Numbered from the stretch's first letter, positions 11,715 through 24,127 are shown. The stretch is DNA of 64,000 nt from Miscanthus floridulus (GCF_019320115.1 NC_089584.1:71207533-71271532), one strand, 5' to 3'. Translations and numbers: made by a program. Notes: generated from the sequence alone by a model not told the origin.

Positions 11715-11960
11715 CGCTGAAAGTCCTGGCGTGAGCCAGAAGTTCCGGCTGTCGAAAGTCCCGACTCCTGGGGAGTCCCGACGCCTTGGACTTAGTCGAC
11801 AGGCTTGGTTGGTCGTCAGAAGTCCCAACGGAAGCCGAAAGTCCCGGCTACCGGAAGTCCCGACAGCCATTGGGAGTTCTGACTCTAGTTGAGCTAACCT
11901 AGTGGTATATGTGTGTGAACAGTGTTTTTGCGTAGAGCCAGAAGTTCTGGCGATTCTGAC
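11715..11960 (+). repeat. CCGGAAGT-type inverted motif array in U3
   Basis: Recurring gaaagtcc(c)g, gaagttccggc, agtcccgac and gaagtcccgacagcc units with partly complementary partners. The array ends about 43 bp upstream of the TATA box at 11993. Related units (acttccggttgccggaagtt) occur in the right half at 47535-47600. Confidence 0.6.
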
Positions 11961-11992
11961 GCATATCTGAACGGTTAGTTTTTACCTAAGAG

Positions 11993-12000
11993 TATAAATA
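11993..12000 (+). promoter_or_regulatory. TATA box of the family C LTR
   Basis: tataaata followed by pyrimidine-rich gctctcttctctcttcta, a normal plant core promoter layout. Confidence 0.55.
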
Positions 12001-12554
12001 GCTCTCTTCTCTCTTCTAACCGTTACCCACTCATTTATTGCGACCTAACTCTGTCCAAAAGAGCTCCCAAGCATTCAAGCCTCCCCTTTCCTCTCCCCTT
12101 TGCTCCTAACTTCGATTCTGAAAGCATCTAGGCCCCTAGTTGGGTTTCGGTGATTAATGACAATACGTGATTACTGTGACTAACGTGTGTTTTATAGAGG
12201 CAATTAAGTTAGGTCACGATAATGGAGATTGATTGGGCTATCATGGTGGTCATGCCCCTGCGATGGAAATCATTTTGATTTTCAAAGGATGGATGACAAG
12301 GTTAAGGATGGACTAGTTCTAAGTGTCGATTGGAGTTGAAGAGACACTTAGAGTAGTTTAGTACTTTGTTTTTCCTTTGGCCGTACTATTAAGGGGGGTA
12401 TGGACGGGTAGCTTGACCTAGGTGAGTCTAGTGGGTTAGGTGTGGTGCACATTTGCTAAACCTAGCACTAGGTAGCTCCTAAAAAACCCTTAGATTCATT
12501 GGAGCAAACTTCATTCACATATGATCGAGAGTTGGAAGTGAATGGATGGTCAAA

Positions 12555-12796
12555 TACTGACCGGACGTTGGCTTCAGTGTGGCCGGACGCTGGCGTAGAG
12601 TCTGATCAGTTCATTTGATCTAGGTGAAGTCGTCTGGAAGTGACCGGACGTTGAGAGGTGAAGTGACCGGACACTGAGTCCCAGCGTCCGGTCGACTCCA
12701 GTAAGGTTCTAGAGAGGGAAAATCATGACCAGACGTGTCCGGTCACATTTTAAACACTGGAGTTCGGGGAGAACTGACCGGAGCGTCCGGTCACCC
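12555..12796 (+). repeat. GACCGGACGCTG / CAGCGTCCGGTC array in U3 of LTR A
   Basis: At least seven units of gaccggacgctg and its reverse complement cagcgtccggtc are mixed, including close palindromes such as gaccggagcgtccggtcac. The same array is in LTRs B (37395-37650) and C (45950-46228), in the solo LTR at 41610-42010 and upstream of the extra gene at 32965-33267. Confidence 0.85.
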
Positions 12797-12833
12797 CGTA
12801 GAAGCACATAACGGATTGTTTTTCAGCCATGGT

Positions 12834-12841
12834 TATAAATA
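12834..12841 (+). promoter_or_regulatory. TATA box of LTR A
   Basis: tataaata about 39 bp after the last array unit. The equivalents are 37690-37697 (LTR B) and 46268-46275 (LTR C). Confidence 0.7.
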
Positions 12842-13554
12842 CTTCCTCCATTCACATGTGGGGGTACTTTTGCTCATTCCAACAGCTGAGAAACACCTTT
12901 GAGAGTGCCAAGAAGAGCAAGGTCCTAGTGAGGTGATTGAGATTTGAGAATCCCAAAGAGAGCCCTCATTAGTGAGATCAAGAGTAGCAAAGTGTGCATC
13001 CACCCTTCTCATTAGGCTTGTTGTGATCAAGTGAGAGTTCGTGCTTGTTACTCTTGGTGATCGCCATCACCTAGATGGCTTGGTGGTGATTAGGAGTTTG
13101 GTGATCATCCGGCGGAGCTTATGGATGACCCAACTCAAGTTGTGAGCGGTTGTGGGTGATTCACCATGATAGAGTGTCGAAGAATCAACCCGTAGAGAGA
13201 ACTTGATCCTTACGCAGATCAAGGGGGAGCTACACCCTTGTGCGGGTGCTCCAATGAGGACTAGTGGGGAGTGGCGACTCTCCGATACCTCGGCAAAACA
13301 TCGCCACGTTCCTCCTTCTCTATTTACTTTGAGCATTTACTTTGAGCAATTCAATTTTTGTCATTTACATTCATAGAATTGTCATGCTAGAGTAGGATTG
13401 GAATATAGGTTGCTAAACTTTTGTGTGGTAGATCAATAGATACACTTTCTAGGCACAAGGGGTTAATTGGGCTAACCATAGGACTTAATTATTGCAAAGA
13501 AATTTAGAATTAGCCCAATTCACCCCCCCTATTGGGCATCTTGATCCTTTCAAT

Positions 13555-13567
13555 TGGTATCGGAGCC
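13555..13567 (+). promoter_or_regulatory. Primer binding site (initiator Met tRNA type)
   Basis: tggtatcggagcc two bases after the LTR; the usual Copia PBS is tggtatcagagc. The second copy is at 38411. Confidence 0.85.
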
Positions 13568-13613
13568 TCGTGCTCACGTATTTAGGCTTAACCGCCTAGA
13601 GAAAGATATCTCA

Positions 13614-15967
13614 TGGGGATGGACCTCCTCCTATCTTTGAGGGGGATGATTTTCCATATTGGAAAATCCACATGGAGGCGTATCTAGAAGCTCTAGATGT
13701 TGGGATACTTAGAGTTGCCTCACAAGGCTTCCCAAAACCTCAGGATGCTACACACCTACAAGGCGATGAGGTAAATTACGAAAAATGGAATGCAAAGGCT
13801 CAAAACACCATCTTTAGAGGCCTTTGCAAAGATGTGTTCAACCAGGTGAGGAACCACAAAGACGCCCATGCACTATGGTCGGACATTTGTGCGCTCCATG
13901 AGGGAACAAAGAGTGAGCGTGAGGAACACTATCATCTTGTCATGAAAAAACTTAACTCTTTTGAGATGCTTCCCAAAGAATGTGCTAATGAAATGTATTC
14001 ACGCTTGAATGTTCTTGTAGAGGAAGTCAATAGGCTTGGACTCACTCAAATGCAACCATCTGATGTTGTAAGAACGATCTTGAGCGTCCTCCCCAGTGAC
14101 AAATATGGGCATATTGTGACTGTACTACATCAAGGTGATCTGTCCACCACTACACCAACATAAATCTTGGGACAAATCAATGCTCATGATGGCTAATCCT
14201 CTAACAAGAATAAAGACAAAGACTTGGCATTCAAGGCTAGCCAAGAGATGGGCAAAGCAAGACTTGAGTATGAGAGCTCAACTGATGATGAAATTGATGA
14301 TGCAAGTCTTGCTCTCATAGTGAGAAGAACCGCCAAGATGCTAAAGAAGCTCAACAAGAGTGGCATCAAGTTTGATGGCAAGAAGAAGTTCTTCACTAGC
14401 TCTAGAAGAAAGCCAATCTCCGAGATGGATTACTACAATTGTGGAGAACTTGGTCATCTAGCACACTAATGCACCAAGCCCAAGAAAGACAAGTTCAAGA
14501 ACAAGTATAAGGGAAAGAAAGATGACTCAAGCAATGAAGAAGAAGATGAGAAGAAGAAAACCAAGCCATACAAGAAGAGAGATGGCAAGAAGAAGGACTT
14601 CCACAAGAAGAAGAAAAGTGGAAAGGCATACATCGTCGGTGATTGGCTCACGGATATTGATTCATCTAGTGGCTCATCCGATGATGATAGTGACAACGAG
14701 AAGGTGGCCGCCATTGTTATTGACTCTTCATCATCTTCATCGCCACCACCGCCATCATCCCCTACACACCTATGCCTTATGGCCAAGGGTGATCACAAGG
14801 TATCAAATGATGATAGTAGTGGTGATGAACATGCTAGCAATGATGATAGCGACAGTGATGATGATGAATATGAATCACCTTCTTATGATGATCTTGGTAA
14901 ATTGCTAAATCAATACACTAAGAACATTAGAAAGAGTAGAGCTAAGAATGAAAAACTAGAGGCTAAGAATGATTCACTTTTAGTAAAATATGATATAGAC
15001 GAAAAGGCTAGTGTTGAGCTTAGAGAAGCAAATGATGCTATATCATCCAAACTCAAGGAGCTCAAATCTTCTAAGAAAGAGCTTAAAGATAAACATGATA
15101 AACTTGAGGGGATGCACAAAGAGCTCACCACTAGCCACAACAAGCTAAAAGAAGAATATACTACTCTTAAGATTAATCATGATAATCTTGTCATTGCTCA
15201 AGAATTTCTATCCAATGAGCCACAGATGCTACTAACAATGTTGTTAAGATTGATATAGCTACATCATGCGATGATTTGATCATTGAGAGCATTGAGCAAA
15301 GTTCTAGTAGCAAGGGCAAGCAAGTGGTTGAGGCCGATAATTATGAGTTTGTCAAGCTCAAGAATGACAATGAAAAGCTCAAGAAAGATCTTGAAGAGCT
15401 CAAGACCACCAACACCATAGTGTGTGAAACTAGTGATCATGATGGTGACTTGATTCTTAAGAATGAGAAGCTCAAAGAAGAGAACAAGAAGCTCAAGCAA
15501 GAGAAAAATAATGATGCTCTCAAGGAAGAGAACAAGAAGCTCAAGTTGGAGAAAGAGCATCTCAAGATTGGATTGAGCAAGTTCACAAGAGGCAAGCATC
15601 TTCAAAGTGAGCTACTATGAACACCGTCATGAAGATGGATAGAAGTGGCATTGGGTACAAGGCAAACAAAGAGAAGAAGGCTCAAGCTCAACAACAACAA
15701 AAGCCAAAGCCAAAGAAGTGTTTTGAGTATGGACAAGAAGGGCACTTTGCCCATGAGTGCCAAACTCCACCACCACAACCCTTGCCCAAGCATGCTAGAC
15801 CTTTTGCCTTCAATGCTCATTACATGCTTAGAAAGGATTCTAGTGGAAAGATGAAAGTCATGTTCTTAGGACCTCCAAACAAGAATAGGCTTAAGAAAAT
15901 TTGGGTTGCAAAGTCACTTGTTGAGAAGGTGAAGGGCCCTCAACAAGTTTGGGTTCCTAAAGCTTGA
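13614..15967 (+). pseudogene. gag: Sirevirus gag, copy 1
   Basis: Capsid/nucleocapsid precursor of the retrotransposon. The N-terminal part has YWKIHMEAYLEALDVG and a UBN2-like gag domain (to about 14160). A CCHC knuckle CYNCGELGHLAHQC-type follows (14430-14470; here its third stretch is hit by a stop). Then come Lys- and Asp/Ser-rich stretches, a Lys/Glu/Leu coiled coil (about 14900-15600) and a second knuckle near 15720 in which one Cys is Tyr. Compared with copy 2, stops at 14161 and 14467 are CAA-to-TAA changes, and a deletion lies near 14190 and 15225. The expected start codon (ATG at 38462 in copy 2) reads ATA here. Not functional. Confidence 0.85.
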
Positions 15968-15981
15968 TCTCTTGTGTGTAG

Positions 15982-16352
15982 GTGAACTACAAGACCGGTG
16001 GAAGCCATTGGGTTATTGATAGTGGTTGCACACAACATATCACCGGTGATCCTCGTATGTTCACCTCACTAGATGAAGAAGTAGATGGGCAAGAAAGAAT
16101 CACATTTGGAGATAATTCTAAGGGCAAGGTTAAAGGATTGGGCAAAGTGGCAATATCAAATGATCATTCTATCTCAAATGTGCTCTATGTTGCTTCATTG
16201 AGCTTCAACTTGCTATTCGTTGGACAATTGTGTGATCTTGGCTTCCAATGCTTATTCACTGAGAATAAAGTTGTTGTATCTAAGAAGGATGATGATCAAG
16301 TGATATTCAAAGGATTTAGATACAACAATCTATACTTAGTGGATTTCACCTC
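15982..16352 (+). pseudogene. pol: Sirevirus pol, first piece: protease and start of GAG-pre-integrase
   Basis: Contains the aspartic protease motif WVIDSGCTQHITGD (about 16008-16050) and the ITFGDNSKGKVKGLGK segment, then NVLYVASLSFNLLFVGQLCD. It is separated from gag by a stop (15965). The reading continues at 29715 after the Gypsy insertion; acctc (16348-16352) is repeated at 29715-29719. Confidence 0.85.
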
Positions 16353-16823
16353 TGTGGGGGTATTAACCTCTATACCCTTACGGCTAAGCTTGGGCCGGCC
16401 TGGATCAGTGGGTCCGGTCCACCAAAAGACGACGTGTGGCCTGGCCAACCTATTCGGAGTCCCGCACAAGGAGTCAAGATAGATTTGGCGATCAAGCAAG
16501 ATCTTGGTCGGTTAGAATAGGAATTCTTATCCGGCCACCTATGGCAATTGTAACTGACTAGGATTAGTTTCCAGATCTGTAACCCTGCCCCCCGGACTAT
16601 ATAAGGCAGGTAGGGGACCCCTCTAAAAATCATCTCTCATTGACATACAGTAATACAATCAGACGCAGGACGTAGGTATTACGCCTTCTTGGCGGCCGAA
16701 CCTGGATAAAACTTCATGTCTGTCTTGTGTCACCGTCTTGTTTGTGGCTTGCGCATCTGTCTGCCGACAATCTACTACCTTGGGCATACCCCTAGGTAGA
16801 CTGCTGACCATATTTCGTCGATA
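16353..16823 (+). mobile_element. 5' LTR of the Tat element
   Basis: tgtgggggtattaacc to tcgata (tcgaca in the 3' copy). TATA box tatataag at 16599-16606. Confidence 0.92.
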
Positions 16824-16824
16824 G

Positions 16825-16842
16825 TGGCGCGCCAGGTGGGGG
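16825..16842 (+). promoter_or_regulatory. Primer binding site of the Tat element
   Basis: tggcgcgccaggtggggg, one base after the LTR. It starts with the tgg expected opposite a tRNA CCA end. Which tRNA is not determined. Confidence 0.7.
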
Positions 16843-16871
16843 GTGTGCGTACTGCTCTCCAAGCAAACAAG

Positions 16872-19391
16872 ATGGTCATCATCTCCAGCTCCGTGGCTAT
16901 ACCGTATGGCCTCACGTTCACCATCAACCAGATCACCTGGACCACCGGCTCCAACGACTTCATCGCCATGACCATGGAGGAAGCGCAGATTCAATTTGTG
17001 TCGACCACTGCTTCACCTGCATCGGCTATGGCTCCGACCACGGTGTACACGGCTCTGACCACGGTGGATATAGCTCCGACCACAATGGATCTGGCTCCGA
17101 CCATGGTACATCTGGCTCCGACCATGCCTGCATCATCTTCAGCCACGCCGACAACCCGTCGTCCGCTTCCCCGCTACAAAGGGAAGCAGATCGACAACAC
17201 CGACCTTCTCGACTCCATCGATCAGGTCAGCACCAAACTCGCTGAAACCCTAGCTCTGGTAAGTACAATTCAAAGTCGACCTAATGAGTAGGTAATCACT
17301 CCCCACAATAGATCTACCCAACTAGCTCAGGCCAGTCATCCTGCATGACTTGGTATAGATCTCGTGGTCATATCTACTCCTAAAGGGCGCTTCGCTCGTC
17401 GCTGGCCAGCCTCCGCGACAGGTCTTTGGCTCTTCGAGTACGAAGCCTCGACGGAGAACTACCAGACCCAGCCCTACGGCCTACGAAACGCTGCCTCCAA
17501 CTACGTGTATAACATACAACGCTGCTCGGATCTGTGTTTTGTACGTCAGCCTCGGCCAAGGCCAAGCAACTTCGTCAACATGATCCGGATCGTTATCAAG
17601 AAGGATCCGTCCACACGGTCCAAGAGGGTGACTCCAGCTCCTCATCTGGCATCGCATCTAACGCCTTCATCCACACCGAGCTCCAGCATCATGATAATGA
17701 AGGCATCGAATACGATTTGGATATCCTAGACCACACCCCGGGGTTCCCGCAATTCCCGTCTTTCCCGCCAAGGCGAGGGGGTTTGATCAATGTTGTCAGC
17801 AATGACGAACCGCTAGCAGTTGGCGAAACAGAACAAGAAAGGATTGCACGCAAGGCACGCAATATTGACCGGTTTAATCGCCGGCAAATCGAAGCTGAAG
17901 CAGAAGAGGAGGCACGACGCATAAGGGTCCAGCCACGCGACCTCAACAATGCTTTCGATAGGGTGGGGGACAAACAGGTCTTTAGGACTCCAAGCGCCAA
18001 CGTAGCCGTTGCTATGGCGACAATGCAATGGCTACCCAACACCCCCGAAACCTAGGTAGTTCGCGATGATATACAAGCTTATCTGACGGCTGCTATGGCT
18101 CAGACCGCGGAGATGGTGAATCAAGCCCGGGCTCCATCCGTTTCAGTCGAATCAAGCCACAGCCACCAATACTCAAGTCGCTCACAGCCACTCAACCAAC
18201 GTGGCTCGCGCAACAACGACCCATTAGACAACCGTCAAGGCGAAAACGGTGGTCCCGATGGTGGTCGGGACGACAACCGCCATTGGGAGGACAACCGCCG
18301 CGAAGTTTGGGATGACAACCGCCGAGATAACCGCGATAATCGCCGCAGCCGCAGGGTTAATTAGGATGGCAACCGGGATTGCCATGATGGCAATAACGAT
18401 CTCCGCTGCTACCTCGGGGAACGCCATCTGCGCGATCGCATCAACCAGAGAGCTAATGATCGAGCATCCCACGAAAGTTATCGCCGTATGGAATATGACA
18501 CTACCCACGGCCCACCAGGTTTGAAGCAGTTTACTCTGCACCTTCGCCAAGTCATATGGCCCAAAAACTTCAAGCTCGAGAAACTTCAGAAGTACAATGG
18601 CAAGGAAAACCTTGAATTATGGGTCATGATCTACAAAACTACATGCAGATCAGCCATGGCTAACGAGCACGTCATGTCTAACTACTTCCCAATCGCTGTT
18701 GGCCATGCAGGTCACCAATGGCTGGTCAGCTTGCCGGTGAACTACTTCGATTCTTGGCAAGAGCTCAAGCAAGCCTTCATCGACAACTTCATTGCTACTT
18801 TCGAACAACCCAGCAACAATATATGATCTGCAATGGATTCAAGATCGAAAAGATGAGCCACTGCGCGAGTACGTCCGGCGTTTCTCAGAGATGCGCATCA
18901 AGGTCCCATCCATCTCCGACAACGAGGCAATTGAGGCTTTCATCACTGGCCTCTGCTTCCACGACGCCCTAAGGGACAAGCTCCTGTGCAAGGGGCCTGA
19001 ATCGGTCACGGCGCTCCTGGCCACCGCTAAGAAATATGCGGACGTCGATGACGCTAAAAAGATAATTATCGAAGAAGCAGCAAGGGTTCCACGCTCCGAC
19101 CACCCCCCACACCGCGATGACTACCGCAGCAACCGTGGTCAGAACAACAATTTTGACCGCCGCAACCAGCGCAATGACTCCCGCGACCACCGCGACCAAC
19201 GTAATCAGCGGCGTAACCGCCGTGACGATTACAGGGGCAAGCGTGCTCGGGAAGACGACGGCGAGGTCAATACCGTTAAAAAAGGGGGCGGACGTCGTAA
19301 CTACGAAGACGACTACACCAAAGCATTGAAAGGGCCCTGCCAGCTCCATCCCAAGTCAAACCATACTATGGAGAATTGCCACGTTCTCTAG
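16872..19391 (+). pseudogene. gag: Tat element gag
   Basis: Pieces in shifting frames: an N-terminal Thr/Ala-rich stretch with repeated ALTTVDIAPTTMDLAPT-like units (16872-17289), an acidic middle (17534-18055) and the retrotransposon gag domain (18488-19120; motifs YNGKENLELWVM, FEQPSNN, LREYVRRFSEMR, AFITGLCF). A basic Arg/Asn/Asp-rich tail follows and a Cys/His end CQLHPKSNHTMENCHVL (19336-19386) that resembles the short nucleocapsid motif of this group. At least three frame changes and several stops are present. Confidence 0.8.
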
Positions 19392-20358
19392 TCTATCTAC
19401 ACACGTCAATAGGCTCCGGACACATCCGACAAGCCTAACGACGCAGGGGAACAGCGCAACGAGGACAACGACGATGAAGATGCAGATCCCTGTCACAAGT
19501 ATGTCAAGCTAACCGATCGCGTGCACACCATCATCAGAGGCAAAGTGTCCATCGAGACCAAACGAGAACGCAAGCTGCTCGCTCGCGCTTGCTTGAACGT
19601 GGCCAACACCGATAACCTCCTCGCCGATCCACGGCTCCCTCCATGGTCTCATCGCGAGATCTCCTTCAGCAGAAAGGACCAATGAGCTGCAATACCTAAG
19701 CCAGGACGTTTTCCCCTAGTCCTCGATCCTTGCATCAACAAGGTTTAGTTCGACAGAGTGCTGATCGACGGTGGTAGCTCCATCGATATACTGTTGAAGA
19801 ACAATCTGCCCGCCCTGAAGATAACCCAGGCAGACTCAAGCCATACGAGGCACAGTTCTGGGGTGTTCTCCCTAGACAGAGCTCTACACCTCTCGGGCAG
19901 ATCACGCTACCTGCGCAATTCAGGACCCCAGACCACTTCCGCACTAACTATGTCAACTTCGTGGTCGCTGACTTCGACGGCACCTACCATGCTATTCTTG
20001 GTCGACCGTCGCTCACCAAGTTCATGGCCATACCTCACTACAGGTATCTGGTGCTCAAGATGCCTACCGAGAAAGGAGTTCAACCCTCAAGGGCAACGTA
20101 TACGTAGCTTATACTTGTGAGGACGATAGCTTCAAAATAGCAAAGGCTCACGACCTCTCTATTCGCATGGCAGAGACCATGCTCGATGCCAAGAAGACCT
20201 CCGCCGACCACCTGGAGATCCCAGAGCTCGAGGCTCCATGCAAGAACATCAAGTCCAAGGAGCACAAGGTGATCCAACTGGTCGATGGTGATCCTAGCAA
20301 AATGGCCCTTATCGGGGCCAACCTGGATCCCAAATAGGAAGACACGCTCGTCAGGTTC
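19392..20358 (+). pseudogene. Tat element protease region
   Basis: The aspartic protease core VLIDGGSSIDILL lies at 19755-19797 and the second motif AILGRPSLTKFMA near 19990-20030. Flanking frames contain stops and frame changes. The protease would have released gag and pol products. Confidence 0.75.
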
Positions 20359-21447
20359 TTGAGGAGCAACGTGGATGTGTTCGCATGGAAACCTGCTGAC
20401 ATGCCCGGTGTACCTCGGAACTTGATCGAGCACTCCTTGAATGTCAACGGCAAGGCCAAACTTATCAAGCAGAAGCTACGACGGTTCGCTCATGACAAAA
20501 AGGAGGCAATTAGGGTAGAAGTTACATGGCTTTTGGCAGCCAGATTTATCAAAGAAGTGTATCACCCGGAGTGGTTAGCCAACCTAGTTCTTGTACGCAA
20601 AAAGAATAATGAATGGCGAATGTGCGTTGATTACACTGATCTCAACAAACACTGCCCTAAGGACCCCTTCGGTTTACCTCGCATAGACGAGGTCGTAGAT
20701 TCAACCGCCGGTTGCGAGCTGCTTTCCTTTCTTGATTGTTACTCTGGTTATCACCAGATTGCTCTAAAAAAGGACGACCAGATCAAGACATCTTTTATTA
20801 TGCCTTTCGGCGCCTACTGCTACACAACCATGTCGTTTGGGCTCAAGAACGCTGGGGCTACCTACCAACGCGCTATACAGGCCTGCCTCAAAGAAGAGAT
20901 AAAAGATGACCTCGTCGAGGCTTATGTTGATGATATAGTTGTCAAAACCAAGGAAGCACATACCCTTGTTGACAACCTGGAATGCACCTTTGCAGCTCTT
21001 AACACATTCCAGTGGAAATTAAACCCAAAAAAGTGCATCTTCGGTGTTCCTTCTGGCATACTACTTGGCAACGTCGTCAGTCATGACGGCATAAGCCCTA
21101 ACCCGGAGAAAGTCAAAGCTGTCTTGGACATGAAGCCGCCCAAAAAGGTAAAGGATGTTCAGAAGCTTACCGGATGCATGGCCGCCCTCAGCCGTTTCAT
21201 ATCAAGATTAGGCAAAAAAGGATTACCGTTCTTTAAACTGCTCAAAGCATCTGAAAAGTTTGAGTGGTCGAAGGAAGCAGACGCTGCGTTCACACAGCTG
21301 AAACAATACCTTACGTCACCTCCGGTCCTCACTGCTCCCAGAGAAGACGAAACACTCCTGCTTTACATTGCGGCTACTAATCGAGTGGTCTCCACGGCCA
21401 TGGTGGTCGAGCGCGACGAGCCCGGCCACGTCTACAAGGTACAGTGA
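20359..21447 (+). pseudogene. pol: Tat element reverse transcriptase and first RNase H
   Basis: One open stretch of 362 codons. RT motifs in order: LVLVRKKNNEWRMCVDY, DLNKHCPKDPFGLPRIDEVVD, FLDCYSGYHQIAL, MPFGAYCYTTMSFGLKNAGA, the catalytic YVDDIVVKT (about 20920-20945), then the RNase H-like connection EWSKEADAAFTQLK (from about 21262). The YVDD box and upstream Asp are kept. It ends in a TGA at 21445 where the frame of relatives would continue. Confidence 0.9.
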
Positions 21448-22472
21448 CCAATCTATTTCATCAGTCAGGTACTCAATGAGTCCAAGACCAGGTACCCATA
21501 GATTCAGAAGTTGATCTATGCCATACTGATAACATCCCGAAAGTTGAAACATTATTTCGATGGATATCGTGTGGTGGTCATGACTGAGTGCCCTCTATGA
21601 GACATCATTAGCAACAAGGATGCAAACGGGCGCATCGTTAAATGGGCAATGGAGCTATGCCCCTTCTCCTTGGAATTTGCAAGCCGTACTACAATCAAGT
21701 CTCAGGCACTCGTCGATTTCATCATCGAGTGGACAGACTTAAGCACGCCTACCTCTCTGGGGTCCGACGAGTATTGGACGATGTACTTTGATGGTTCTCT
21801 CAACATTGACTATGCGGGGGCAGGAGTCCTTTTCGTGTCACCATCTAAGGAGCAGCTCCGGTACATCCTCAAGATTTATTTTCCAGCATCTAATAATGCC
21901 GCCGAGTACGAAGCATGCCTACATGGTTTGCGCATTGCGGTTGAGCTCAGCGTTAAACATCTCTATGTCTACGGAGACTCTGCTCTGGTCATCAACCAAC
22001 TCAACAAGGACTGGGACACGACCAGCGAAAAGATGGATACATACTGCAAATCGATCAGAAAGCTAGAAGGCAGGTTCTATGGCATCAAGTACATACACAT
22101 GGTCCGGGACAAGAATCAAGCAGCGGATGCGCTGTCAAAGTTAGGATCATCCCGAGCCAAAATCCCACATGGCGTATTCATCCAAGACCTGCTCACGCCT
22201 TCCATCGAAGAGGAAGATTTCACGGCAGACAAGCCTCTAGACCAGCAATTGGTGGCTACGTTTCCGATGTCGAGCACCACCGAAACGCCTCTGACCACTC
22301 ATGAGCCCGACTGGAGAATACCTTTCATCAAGTACCTAACAGATGGCAGCGGTTACACTGATCGGACAGAAAACGAGCGCCTGATGCGTCGCAGTAAGCA
22401 GTACCTGCTCGTCGATGGCAAGTTATGGCGCAAGAATGCAAAGGAAGAAATCTTGATGAAGTGTATAACCTA
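21448..22472 (+). pseudogene. Second (Tat-type) RNase H domain
   Basis: MYFDGSLNIDYAGAGVLFVS (from 21781), AAEYEACLHGLRIAVEL, VYGDSALVINQLNKDW and MVRDKNQAADALSKLG form a complete RNase H fold signature with the D, E, D residues visible. Its position after the RT-linked RNase H and before integrase is the dual-RNase H layout known for Tat elements. It is open from 21649 to a TAG at 22471. The linker 21448-21648 has stops. Confidence 0.85.
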
Positions 22473-23550
22473 GGAGGATGGCGAACATCACCTAGACCAA
22501 ATCCACTCTAGCTCCTGCGGCAACCACGCAGCCTCAAGAACGCTGGTCGGTAAGGCTTTCCGAGCAGGGTTCTATTGGCCGTCAGTAGTAGCCGATGCAG
22601 AGAAGCTAGTCCGCCACTGTGAGGGTTGTCAGTTCTTCACCAAGAGAATCCACGTACCAACACATGAGATCCAGACAATACCAGCCTCTTGGCCCTTCGC
22701 ATGCTGGGGACTGGATATGATCGGGCCCTTCAAACCGGCTCCTAGGAAATTTACATGCGTCTTTGTGCTAATCGACAAATTTTCTAAGTGGATAGAATAC
22801 ATGCCTCTGGTATAGGCATCCTCAGAAAAGGCTATCACGTTCCTCGACTAGGTCATCCACCGTTTCGGCATACCCAACAGCATCATCACTGATCTAGGTA
22901 CTTAGTTCACCAAGAACGCTTTTTGGGACTTCTGCAATGAAAGGAGCATAGTAGTAAAATACGTCTCGGTGGCGCACCCTAGAGCTAATGGACAAGTCGA
23001 GCGAGCAAATGGCATGATCTTGGACGCATTGAAGAAGAGGATGTACAGAGAAAATGACAAAGCTCTCGGAAGATGGCTCAAAGAGTTACCAGCCGTGGTC
23101 TGGGGCCTCAGAACTCAGCCCAGTCATAACACCGGCGTCTCACCGTACTTTATGGTTTACGGCGTTGAGGCAGTCCTCCCAGCAGATATAGCTTTCAGAT
23201 CAGCACGAGTAGAGAACTTCGATGAAGGCAAGGTCAATGAAGTACGGGAGCTAGAAGTGAATAGCGCAGAAGAGAAGCGGCTCGATTCTTGTATACGTAT
23301 GGCCAAATACCTTGCTGTTTTGCGCAGGTACTACAACAAGAACGTTAAAGAGCGGTTCTTCGTGGTCGGGGACCTGGTCCTGAAGTGGAAGATGAACCAG
23401 GCTGGCGTCCATAAACTCGTAACCCCATGGGAGGGGCCCTTCATGATCAAGGAAGTCACACGACCAACATCTTACAGGTTAGCTCACCTGGATGGTACGG
23501 ACGTACCAAACTCGTGGCACATCGACAAGCTTAGACATTTCTATGCTTAA
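22473..23550 (+). pseudogene. pol: Tat element integrase
   Basis: A zinc-binding HHCC-type N-terminus (HHLDQIHSS, then CEGCQFF near 22620) leads into the core LDMIGPFKPAPRKF, SIITDLGT and VAHPRANGQVERANG (D, D, E positions kept). The C-terminal domain KVNEVRELEV to PNSWHIDKLRHFYA ends at the natural stop 23550. The core is broken by three TAG stops (about 22815, 22849, 22903). The part from 22969 on is open for 193 codons. Confidence 0.88.
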
Positions 23551-24127
23551 CCACTGAGATATGTACTCCTTTTGTACTTTCGATTTACTTCAATAAAGCT
23601 ATTATGATTTCTCCGACCACTCTAATGTGTAACTTCGAATTTTATGGTTATTCTAACTTAGCCAGTAAAAGCCGACCACCATTCCTTCTACGGTTTTCAG
23701 AGCAGGCCCTATCTCCGGTTCCTCCCAACGCGTGCATGGGATCCGCTCTCTATGTTACAGGTGATCGGCAGGTCCCCTTGGTTTGACTTGTCCACATCTA
23801 CGTGTGCACAAGTCATGCACCTCACACTCCGACCACATGGCAAACTAGGGTCGCACAAACTTTTCGGGATGACGTGTCGAGCAAAATGGTACAACTAAAC
23901 AGAACGTTAACATGTTCTCACTTAGTTACACCAACATGAGTTTCAAGCTTAAATACATTTTATACAAAGCAAACAAGCTTATGATGATATACAGTTACGT
24001 TATTACAAGCTTGCCTGAAGAGGCCCAAGTTTACAATAACACAACTATGTCCTTCTTCTACAGCTCTAAGCCTATTCCATTGGCTGGTCGGGGCGCGCGG
24101 CACCTACTGCTCGCTGCTTTCGATATC
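23551..24127. other. Non-coding spacer between integrase and antisense gene
   Basis: Contains an aataaa at 23590 just after the pol stop. No ORF is supported. It is the convergent 3' region of pol (plus) and the antisense gene (minus). Confidence 0.5.

Larger units (their letters stand above)
11366..12118 (+). mobile_element. Solo Copia LTR ('family C'), left half
   Basis: The LTR starts tgaaagtgcatttgtccc and is preceded by tctag (11361-11365). The right half is 46980-47703, followed by cctag, a 5-bp target duplication with one transition. The joined LTR is about 1.48 kb. A motif array built on ccggaagtcccgac and its reverse lies at about 11715-11960, and a TATA box follows. It is split at 12118 by the Sirevirus composite. 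Confidence 0.7.
12119..13552 (+). mobile_element. Sirevirus LTR A
   Basis: 1434 bp, tgaaagcatctaggccc to gatcctttca. U3 holds the GACCGGACGCTG array (12555-12796). The TATA box is at 12834. Confidence 0.85.

Noticed and set aside
18224..19349. Minus-strand Val/Ala/Ile-rich frames resembling membrane proteins
   Set aside because: Reverse reading of the Arg/Asp/Asn-rich gag tail.
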